A stretch of 64,000 nucleotides of DNA from Owenia fusiformis (lineage: Eukaryota > Annelida > Polychaeta > Sabellida > Oweniidae). Below the pieces are notes generated by a model that did no database searches, was not told the DNA's origin, and was given only the letters and a program-made list of their open reading frames with translations. Each line of letters starts with the position of its first letter. The stretch's first letter is position 1. The DNA lies in assembly GCA_903813345.2 (NCBI GenBank), contig CAIIXF020000006.1, positions 17,984,348 to 18,048,347 of the forward strand. The letters are read 5' to 3'. Below are positions 24,501 through 36,500 of the stretch, piece after piece. The position numbers were made by a program, and so were the translations under genes.

Positions 24501-27500
24501 TACAGTTGGCAAGACAAACGCTGGATCAATCATCAATTGAAACGCATCCCACTGACTTTCTTTCAGCTCAGCAAACAGAAATATGTTACATGTGGTTCAA
24601 AAAAGATAAATGTTTTTACCTTTTCCAATATGGTCTTCTATATACTGCCTAGCTTCAGATAGTTTCTCCATATTCTGAGACTCTAAAGTCAGTTTCACTT
24701 TGTAATAGCTGTAAATAAATGATAGCATTAGATATATACATGTAGCATATAATGCAACCTTTACTTTGATTAGATAACATTATGTTTATCTGTATTTGTT
24801 ATCATACCCTGATACATTATGGGATGTTCACTTAAAGGCAACAGATTGAAAATCCTCCCATGTTTATTTCATATTAAACTTGAAGGAACGATTAAAATTA
24901 TTCCAAAGAAATCAAACAGGATTTTCTCTGAAATTATAATTTTAAAGCCTGTATACATAGAGGTTCTTATATGAGTACCTGTGCAAGATCGTCCATTCTT
25001 GATGAGCTTTGATAATTCTTCTTTATCGAGTCTCAGACGAGATAAAGAAACATTATCAAAGCGAATGTTTTTCTCATATGACTCTGTATTATGCTTTATT
25101 TTCACTTTTTCATGACAAAACTGGGTGCAAAATAGCTTCAGATTAATGGAACTTCATCTTTCAATTGTTATGACGTCAAAACAATATTGTAGAAAATACA
25201 TGGATACACGAGGCAACAAAGCTCCATTGTTATGACGTCACAGCTTAGTTTTGTAGAATGAGCATGGATACTCTTAGCAACAGTGTATTTGTTGCTATGT
25301 TGTTGATGTTTATAGACCAGTGATGTCACAAGTAAATCTCATCTTACACGTGTGACTTTTTAGGATGAAAGATGGCAATATCTTGCATGGGGTAAAGATG
25401 GCTGTATCTTGGTTAGTCATATGAGAAAAGCCTGTAATACAGCGAAAACCTGTCTATTTGAACATCTCTTTCAACTTAACACCTTGAAATCTTTTTTTCA
25501 ATTCAATATTTGTTGTCCAATTGATCCTGATGTTTTTCAAATGAATACTTATTAATAGCTGACATACTTGTAATAGGCACATTTCTACTGCACATATTAT
25601 ACCTTGATCTGTAGGGATTTCAGTACCATCAGGCAACGGGTGATTTTCTATAGCTCTCTCATATTGAAAATCACAAAAGTTTTTATTCTTTGTTTTTTAA
25701 AATTGTCTTGTAAAAATAAAAATAGGTTATGGCCTGTCCTACTATTAGTGCCATGTTTCAATAGGTTAAACTGTTGAATATAATGAACAGGGTCCATGTT
25801 AATTTTATCATTTTCCACTCTGTTAAAAAACAATAAATTTTGCAAAACAATGAATTTTGCAACTGCTTCCATGTTAAAATATTTAATTACTATCATTTTG
25901 CCTATTAATCACAATCAAAGCCCCTGCTCTAGCTCATTTCAAAATAGCATGATATCTTAATATATAGAAAATCAGATTAGAAATAATATGCAAGTTCTTA
26001 TGATAATATACATTGTATGTTTCGGTCCATTAGTATAAGAATAGTTCAGCGATTTGTTGAACAATTGAGAAACAAGTAATGCAATATAATGTCATAACAA
26101 CAAATATCCACCCAGCTAATAGCAAATATATTGTCACATAGCCTAGATTATACCTGTTGTAGAAGTCAGGATACGAGCCTAATATGACGTCCTTCTTGAA
26201 TCTATCGTTGACTTGGTTCAGAATTGGTGTAATGGACACCTCATCCTTGGCGATGTATACAACTTTTGTGTGAAATATTGTCCCAGGGTTTAGAAACAGC
26301 TCCTTCAACAAAATCAGTGTGAACAAGTGTAAATACCATAATATATGGCTTCAATTTACTAGTTAAAACCCAGGGGGATTAATTGGGAATGAAATACCCA
26401 CACAGGTTGTCTGAGCTCTAAAATGTATAGTAATGTTTGAAAATCAAAAGTTTAATTCAGGTGTTTGTGAAAAAGTGTGAAATAGGATGAACATGGTAAA
26501 ATAATTTGAAAGAGTTTCATACAGCATGTAGGTATTTAAGCGTATTGTACATGTGTATGTCCATATTACACATGATAAGATTAGATTCTTTAAGTCTACA
26601 TGTTATACATATATGTATAATAGACAAAATTATTACAGATAAGTAAGGTCTAGCCAGGGAGACAAGATATTATTTACATGTATATTGTACATATGTACTT
26701 ACATGATGTTTTATATTTAATTACTGTATAAATTATTTATATCTAGTTGAAAGCCCATGATTCAAATTTCATTTAATTGTTAATCTTGATTAGCCGTAAA
26801 GTATAACAGAAAAAACTTACATCAAGACTATCGAATGCTCGTTCTAAAAGAGGTGGGACGCCTGGGAACACATAGACATTCCGTACTGAGACAAGCGGGT
26901 AAATAAGCTGCTCTCCAGTTTGTTTGTTTATTCCATAGTTCGTCTTGGCTGATTTAGGCACCTGGTATAATTCAGAAACTTGAAAATTTTATGATCACCC
27001 CTGTATGAAAGATCAGCCGTCTTGAACCAAAAATCTTTTTTATCTTCATAGGATATGATGGCTCTTATATCTCATAAATGAAATGCATATGGTTAAAGAT
27101 TTATATCAATAATAGAACTATAAATCAGGCCCGTAGCCAGGGGGGGTTCGATGGGTTAGAGCGAACCCCCCCCTGGCCAAAATATCAAAATGGCCGCCAA
27201 ATTGAAAAATTCAAAATGGCCACCATGTAATTCAGCCAGCATACCCAAAACCTAATCAGATCTTGGCAATAGTCTGCTCTTGCATCTGTAAAAATTTCAA
27301 GTTGAACGGTTAAGTGGTTTTCCTGGAATTTTGATGACAAGATTTGTTGAAAAATTCAAAATGGCCGCCACATAGTTTACCCAGCATGCCCTTAACCTAA
27401 CCAGATCTAGGTACTAGTCTGCTCTTGCATCTGTAAAAATTTTAAGTTGAACAGGTAAGCAGTTATCCTGGAAATTTGATGACAAGATTTGGTTTATGTG

Positions 27501-30500
27501 CCGCCCGCCCGCACGCCCGCCTGCCCGCCCGCCCGCCCAACAGCACAAGACGACGACAATATAGCACTTTTTCAAAGTGCGATAAAAAGTGAACCCTCCC
27601 TTGGTAAATCCTGGCTACGGGCCTGATAAATGATTGTATCTTTATTTCCCACATATGTGTGGATTCTATTTCTTTTCAATGATGGCTTCTCTTACTTGCT
27701 GCTATTTGTTTACTGAGTTGAGAATGAAATCAAATTAACCTTATAATAAATTGTGCATTATCTGTAATTTAACTAAGTGTAAAATATGTAGTATGCAATA
27801 TCCTGTTGTTGAATAGTACCCCAGACAAATTGTTTTAAAAATTCATTCACAAATGATTTCAGTGATTCCCATGGCATTTGTTTTGCTCACATGGTGAGCC
27901 TATGGAATCGTCTATGGAATCGTCGAATTTTAAATTAAAACCTAAAACCTTGTTAAAACCTAGACTGTAGTTATCACATCACCAAATTAAATTTCCAAGT
28001 TGATACAGTTCAAGTGTTTAAAACTAAAGTAATTTTGTGTATATTTCGAATATGATACCACTTAGACTAAATTTTAGATATTAAAAGATGAAGATCGTAA
28101 TTATTTCATGTCACATCCTATCTGTTTGGAGTACTATTCAACTGTATGCTCTTCTTAGTCCTTGAAATCAGTGACTACTGAAGCGTAAACATTTACCATT
28201 CAACAGTACACCACTTCATCACTGAATGTCATTAATAAATAAGTTTTTATTTGATTTAGGGTTTATTTATGAACAAGGTTATTTGTGTTATTTAGATAAT
28301 ATAAAGGAAACCTCACCAATGCTAGTTTTAACTTGGGTGATGTCACATCTGTTGTTCCGAAGAATTTACCACATAATTTCACAAGCTCTGGATGGTGATA
28401 GGTTGGCTCTTCAAACGCTCTCGCAACTCCTAGAATATGAAACGAATACATTGCAAATTAAAAATCTCTTGAAGATATTGGCTGTATTTCAAAATAAAAA
28501 TTAACATATATAAAAGGTGCATACATACTCTGTACTGAATTTATATTACACTGGAAGCAAATAATGTTCTCCTGTTTCCTGTATAAAATACCAATTGTCA
28601 ATCTTGTTTGTGACCAAATGCATAAATAATAGATGTATATAAAATTAATAATCTACTCAGAAATTATTAAAAAAATGATCACTAGGCATAAAATGTAAAA
28701 ATACTGCTTCATTACTACTGAATCTAGACATTTGTAGTCCATTCTCATGTATTCCAATCTCCTAAGTTACTGGATATATTGATGTATGACATCACAGATT
28801 ATATGACAGTATACCTGACTGATCATCCAAAGATTCTGTATTGAGACATAGTCATAGTTGACTCCATATGTCAGTGTAATTATTTCGCTTCGCATATGTC
28901 TCTAAATGCAATGTCATTCCATAACCTAATTTGTTATGAAATCATGTTAGTTTATATTTTTATTGTTATAGTTGTTTTAATGATCTTTGAACTAAGTGTG
29001 ATATTTCACAATACCAACAATTTCTTGTTTTATCTCCATGTTAGAGCAGTTTTAGGCATGAAATAAAGTACCAAATTATTTTGAATTTTTGGCATATATT
29101 GAAACTGAAGACTGCCACTTTCTTATAACTAAAGCATAATTTTATTCTGAGTCTGGGGGTCATTAACAGAAACTTAGTAAAGTTACGAATTCGTAAATCA
29201 ATTGTTGTAACCATGGATATAATGAGGTCACAGTTAGAGAACAATGGGTTTTACGAATTCTTAACTTTATGAAGCTTCTGTTAATGGCACCCTGACTAAT
29301 TAAAACTTAAATATTCCTGATGCTGAATGTACCTGTAAAATCTACATAACGTTTCACGAACTGTTGGACTTTTTAACTTGGAAATTACTTCATAAATATG
29401 TATTTTAAACACTCGTTTGATTATAAACTAAATTACTAAACCACACCCAGAGTTCACAAGATGAGGTTCGGATGTTCTGTCTAAATTTTTCCTTTTCACA
29501 AAAACCTAGTTGTCACACTTTCAGTAAACATTTGAGTTTTGTTTGTACCAGGTAGGCATAAAATCAGCACCTTTTTATTTTTCATAATAATTCACACTTA
29601 TTTCTAGAAAAAGTTTGATTAAGGTGCTATGGAAGTTAACAGGAAATGACAAAACAGGAAGTGAAAAGCCATGCTGGATTTTGAAAATTTTTTGAACCAA
29701 GATAACAGAGTTCTGTTTGGACCTCCAGTCAGTTTAACTAGTTCCACATATCATTTACATGACCAGGAACACAACGGAAATGGTAAGAATGACCATAAAC
29801 ATGATGAAATAACCTTTTCAGCCCTCTGAAAATGTGCCTGAAAAACAGCTAAGAGTAGGTGCTCAGGAAAGGTCACTGAACAGAATCTTTTGACTTTTTC
29901 AGAAAATCTGCCCAATATATTGCTTAAAATGATACAATTTAAAAAAAATTGATATCATTCTTAGAAAAAGAAAAAAATGAAAAAAACTGAATCGAAAATT
30001 GATCGATTTACCTTTTTACTACAGCCATTAATGTTTCAGACAATTTTTTAAAATTTCAAAGATTGTATCATTTAGAGCAATATATTGGACACGTTTTCTG
30101 AAAAAATCGAAAGATTCTGTTCAGTGACCTTTCCTGAACACCTACTTTTAGCTATTTTTCAGTCACATTTTCAGAGGGCTGAAAAGGTTATTTCATCATT
30201 TTTATGGTCATTCTGACCATTTCCTTTGTGTTCCCAGTCATGTAAATGATATGTGGAACTCGTAAAACTGACTAGAGGTCCAAACAGAACTCTGATATCT
30301 TGCTTCAAGAAATTTTCAAAATCCAGCATGGCTTTGTCACTTCCTGTTTTGTCATTTCCTGTTAACTTCCATGGCACCTTAATTGGTTTTTTCAATATTT
30401 CATTGAAAAAGACCTCTTATTTCAGCTTTGCCCACCTCAAAATTAAAGAAATTAAAGATATCTCTCAACTCAGTTTTGACTTCAAAATTGTTTTTGTATG

Positions 30501-33500
30501 AATCTAGTTTGGGTGACCTAAAACCTATTTTTTATATTCTGGTTAATTGTACTTTCTGCAGGGCAATGCATTATATGAATGGGAAATGGACTACATGAGT
30601 GGGCAAGGAACTACAGGAGTGAGTTAATAAATGTATGAGCCAGTAAAAAACTAAATGAGTGAATACGAAATTATAAGTGGACAATAAAGATAGTAAAATG
30701 AGTTGACAATAAACTACATGAGTGAGCAATGAACTACATGAGTGGGCAATGAACTATATAAGTAAGCAATGAAGTACATGAGTAAGAAATGACCTACATG
30801 TATATGAATGAAAAGAACTACATGTACGTGAGTGAGGGAAAAAACAGTATGAGTGGATAATGGATCATGAATGGGCAATAAACTTGATGGTAACATGAAT
30901 GGGAAATGAACAGTACGAGTGGACAATGAAGTATACCTTCAAATGTGAGGTCATCATGTGTAGGTCCTATACCCCCAGATGTGATGACGTGGGTGTACTT
31001 GGCAGAAAATTCTTTCACCTCATTGGCTATTTCATCTAGGTCATCAGTTACAACAGATATCTAAGGAAATAAATATGCCAAGCCATTGCCAATCTGGTAT
31101 TTCTGATTAATATACATACATGTATATTACAGATGTACGTGAAAGTCACAGACTTAATTATTTAATTTGGTGAAGGAAAAATGTCACAAGCAAATTCAAT
31201 GAACTTGAATTTTTTACTTGAACAATTAGTAAAAAAGTAATTGATTAATCTTCAAATTAATTAAGAATAACTTGACATGTACATGTACAGTAAATATTAG
31301 TTGCATTCTTATTGTTCTTCACATTGGTATGGCAACAATAGATGTCCAATGATTCTTCAAAGTAATGATATTATCGGCTCTTTTCATAACCATTCTACCG
31401 CAATCTCTGGCTTACCTTCTTCACTCTTACTCCAAGTCTGTAAAGTCTCTTGCAAAGGTAATGGGAGTTACTGTCTTTCACTTGGCCCTTAAGTATCTCA
31501 TCTCCAATTACTGGAAAATATTAATAATTTAGAAATACTTAATGGAAGGGCTTTCAATATTTTGTATTGGCCTGTAAAAGTTCATCCTAACATATTCTCA
31601 AATCATTCCTTCATCATCCAGGGGTTTATTCCTCGAAAGTTTATAAAGTTGCAAATTAGTAAGTTCATTGGTGTTTGTAAAATTTACTTTAAACTTGCAT
31701 TTCTTGAAAATTAGTAACTTTTTTTCGCCCAATCTCAATAAATTCCTGAGTATTTCAAAATTTTATGTACACTAGTTGAATCCCAAATTATATAATCAGG
31801 AGAGTGAGGAAACTTTTGTGTTTCATGGAGAAAGATCACAATTCTTTTCAAGATAAGATAGGTTTTAGAAGGGGAATCCCCATAATAACATCTGGCTCTG
31901 GTGCTGCAGAGCCGTTCCATTAGGAGAAATGTTGATGGTTGAAATAAGTAATAAGGAAATAAGAGGTGCAACAATTAGTGCAGATGGGCCATTCAAAGAT
32001 CATGGACCAGTGTCAAAATATATTTAGTTTGGATATCACATCTATTTTTATTATCTACAAAGAAACTCCCTAGATAAACATTATTTCAGCTTATATTGCT
32101 CTTGAAACATGGTTGATCTTCAAGATATTAAAGTGGATTTCTCCTTTTCGAAGCTTTGAATTGAATTTACACTTCTTAATGTTGAAATTGATAGTTTATC
32201 CACACATTTTAAGAAAATAGGTATGTCAAAGAAGATGTTAAGCCAAAATATTGCCTTGATAGATCAGAAAAAGTTAAAATGTTCCTATTTCCTCTCTACA
32301 GGCACTGTTGCCCCTTTAAATAACATGCAAATATTGCTATTCAAAACAAAAATTTCCCTGTTCTGCAAATTAACCCATACGATTGGTAATTCAACTAAAT
32401 AAGAAGAATTCTTAAATACTCAGGACTTTATTGAGGTAGGTATTTTAGGCCTATCATTTTTGAGGTCATTCTAACCATGACCATTGTGATCCTGGTCTAC
32501 TACCCAGAGACCTTAAGAATTTTTCTCCCATATTGTAATCATATGGGCAATCTCTCGGAATGTTCTCAGGAATACTGTCCAAGCAACGGATAAACGTAGG
32601 GGGTAATAAAATATATTCAATACTGGTAATTAGTTACCCAGTGAGTATCATATAATTTCCTTATTTTTCGATAACTTTTTGATCATAAAATCAATCTAGA
32701 TCTAGCCTACAATTTGTAGAAAAATATTCTATCTGAGGCCTGTTTCCATAAAAAAAGGCAAGCATTTGACTCACAGTAAAGAAAAATATCATGAGTTAGC
32801 TCATGGATGTATAAATTGTATAAAAACAAAGGTCCATGTGCAGTATGGGAAGTGATTTTATACATCAATACAATGTTTTTTATTAAAACAATATATTTTC
32901 TTTCAAGTGAAGTCCCCATGAATAGTAAAATATCATTCTAACTCTCTGAAAAATTATGGATTAGGACCCCACCTTTGCACTTTTTAAAAAAATATTAGGC
33001 TCATTGTTTAAAAAGAGGATCTTGTTTTTCTCAATTTAAACATATCAAAAGTTTCTTCTACACTATATTAACGACTTCTGAAAACGGGATGCGTATTGAA
33101 ATCCGTTAAAGTTAAAAACCACATATCCCATGTTATTTTCCCATAGGGAAAACTCGTGCTATCTATTGTTTTCAGCATAATTTTGGTCATCGAAAATTGA
33201 TATCTTCAAAACTAGACTTTCAATACCATTCTACTTTTGAAGAAGTTTTAGACCCATTGTTGAATAATCTTTTCAGGCAATAAAAACCAGAAAAAGAAGA
33301 TCCTCTTTTGAGTAAATAGGTTCAACATTTTGAAAAAAATGTTGACATGGGGTCCCTATTTATAAATTTTCAAATTGTTCAATTGATATTTTTATCACCA
33401 TGGGTACTTTACTTGAAAGGAAACATATTGTTGTAATAAAAAACACTGTATTTATGCCCAGAAAGTATTCATGGTTCAATATATGACTGACTAAAATCAC

Positions 33501-36500
33501 TTGCCATACTGCCATTTTACAAAAAAATATTTTTCACACTCCTTTCTAGGTACATTAGTGCACTCTTTGTCCAAATCTAAAATCTGAATAATGTCAGTAG
33601 ATGTGCTTGGCATAATAAAGCTTTATAGTTCAAATGTGGTCTGAGATAACGTTTTTATTTGTGTCATGGAAAATCCTAAACTTCCGGTTAGTGATTAACC
33701 AAACTAAAAACTTTTCGTAGATTCTAACTACATTTACGATTAGCGGCAATCATATTAATTATTGATTTAACTCCTGGTATCACTTAAACCCTAAATCATT
33801 AGAAAATTTTAATGTAATGGGTCGTTATTGGCATCCACTGCATCTTCAAAACAAGATGGTGGTGGGTCCAGATAAAATTTGAAATGCCGGGAGTTCGCAT
33901 TCAAAGGTGCATTAAAGCTAAAGGTGATCAGTGTAAAATTTAATATATATGCACAAAAGTTGAACAAAGGATTGATCTTTATTTTTGTGTGTGATAATTG
34001 GTTACTTGGCAAAGCTTTATAAGTGAATCGAACCATAATGCAATAAGTTTTTTTTCACATAAAGTGGTGAACATAAATAAAGATATGAAGGACCCACGGT
34101 CCTATGCTCACAGTTTGGAACCTTCAGAGGAATTTATATCCTGACTTTCAAACAAAAATATTGATTTGGATTTGTAGTCTCGAACTTTGAGAAACTTAGA
34201 TAGCATAGTTATGTGACCTACTTTGATGACCTTTGACCTTGAAAATTCTACTTATTCAGAGCTCAGTAAGGTCTTTTGTGATTAAGCTGACCAAAATTTA
34301 CATCCAAAAATCAATTTGAAAAACAACTTTTTTTGACCTTTCGAAGGTCACTGAAGGTCAAGTAACTAATGTCTAAACTAATGTCAGATTTGAACTCCTG
34401 GCAACTTGTAGATGATTTTCAAAAAAAAAGTTGGTCAAATTGAAGCAAGTTGAAAAATAACTTATTTTTACTGTTTTTGACGTCAAATATTTCAAAAACG
34501 GTAAAATTTGATGCTGACATATATTGAGAAATATGTAGGGAATGCTTAAATCTATTAATGATGTAATTTATTACAGGAAATGATCAAGTATAAGGCAAAC
34601 TTTAAGAATCTTGTCAATCACAAAACCTGCCATTGACTTTATACATCAGAAAGTTTCCTGAAAATGACGTCCTACTTTTTTTCAAATTTTATAGAGTAAA
34701 CACCAAAAACCGTAATTCCAAGAGCTTTGAAATCTTCAGAGGACAAAAGTTATTTGAAAGTTCTACTTCAACAAAGTGTCTAGTATTTACAGAAAAGTTG
34801 ACTTTTTGATGTCAAAATCCGCAATTTCTCGGAAACCGGGCGAACTTGGGAAATGGCGATGATAGGTCAAATAGGCATTATGGATATGCATAAAATGAAT
34901 GTGGATATGACTCAATCCGAATAGCAGTTTTAATTTGTGCGGCCAATGTTGACGGACGTCTTGTAATATATAGATACACTGTCCCACATGTTTTGTTAAA
35001 GAGCAACTGAAGCATACAATCTTTCCACAAAGATAAATTCAGACCAACATTTGGATATCTACATCATGTAGGTAGATTATAATTGATTTTATTTATTTGT
35101 CATATCCAGTATTTAATTTATTATAGGTTTCAACCCATATTAATATTGAAGTCATATTTGGTAAGTTAAAATCCAGTATATATTAATTATAGGAAATACC
35201 CATATTAATATTTAAGTCATGATTGGTAAGATAAAAATCCACATTAGATATAAAAGCAGGTTCCTCAGGCTTGTGACTGGGCATAGGTGGGTTTAACGTT
35301 TTAGTCCATGGAAACACTCCCCTTCCCTGCATGGATTCAATAAATAAGACATAACTGGGTCCCTGAACTATATTAACAAGTCCATGAACGCTTCAGTGTA
35401 CGGTGTATTTTTATAGTTAACATTTTTCATTTGTTTTCCATTTTTATAGTTAACATTTTTTATTTATTTCATTTTTTATTTTTCTATTCATATATCTATA
35501 CCATTTACTCAGTATTTTAAACTATTTAAAAAATTATATGTATATATATTTTATTAAAAAAAAAAAGTTTAACCTGTTAGGGTATGGGATTAATGGACTA
35601 TTTAGACTATACACCATGTGTATAAACCGGAAAAATTTTGTACAGTTTAAAGTCATTTTCGGACCACTTACCAAAATACTCCAACTCAGCCACATCAATA
35701 TTGGTACACAAAGTCAATAAAAGGTGAAAGTGCAAACCACAAAGGGAATTAAGCATGCAAAGAGGAAAAGAGGAAAACGAGGAAAAGCAGGAAAAGCAAG
35801 TAGAGCATTAAAAGTGCAAACTATCTAGTCACTCCAAACAACCAACACCAGGGAAATAAAGTATGAGAAGGGTCTCTGTGATCTTGTAGTTAAACATTCA
35901 GAGGAAATGAAAAAATCTTTTGGAAGGAATGTACACTTAAAAAATTACATAAAAATGTAATATTCATATTAGTATTTTAACTGTTTAAAATACTGATATA
36001 TCCCCGTTTCGATATTATGATGGGGCTAAGGGTAAATTAGGATCTATTATAATCCTCACCATTTTTTCAATTTACAGACGGACGGATGGACCAACGGACG
36101 GACGGACGCCTGGTCAATCCCATAGCTCACTGTGTGAGCCAATTACTACACTATGAAAAAGACATTCTGTCACATGTGTCATAAATTCTTACCTCAGTGA
36201 ATTGAGTGCTCTATTTTCTTGTCCCGGAACGTACAAATATAGTGGAATTTGTGTCCATGACAAATATGAACTTAAAAATTTGAAGTGATATTCACATGTT
36301 AATGCCGACTCTTCAAATGTTGAGGTGATTTTGGAGCCTGAATATGCCGCAAGGAGGATTGGCTCCCAGAATGCAACATGACATGTGCCAGCTTTCAAAA
36401 TGCTGTTCCGCCATTTTGAAACCTGTCACGAGTAAATAAGGTTAACTTATGTTGCATTCTGGGAGTCAATCCTCCTTGGGACACAAACATGGCGATTTAT

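Noticed and set aside
25614-25690. Open stretch in an FLAD1 intron reading [20 protein letters not shown] with a GT after it
   Set aside because: It looks coding-like, but inserting it between the FLAD1 exons at 26154 and 24708 with the available acceptors gives a frame clash or a stop. FLAD1 is already continuous without it, and I recognise no family.
28226-28504. 92-codon plus-strand open frame
   Set aside because: It is the antisense shadow of the FLAD1 exon at 28317-28429.
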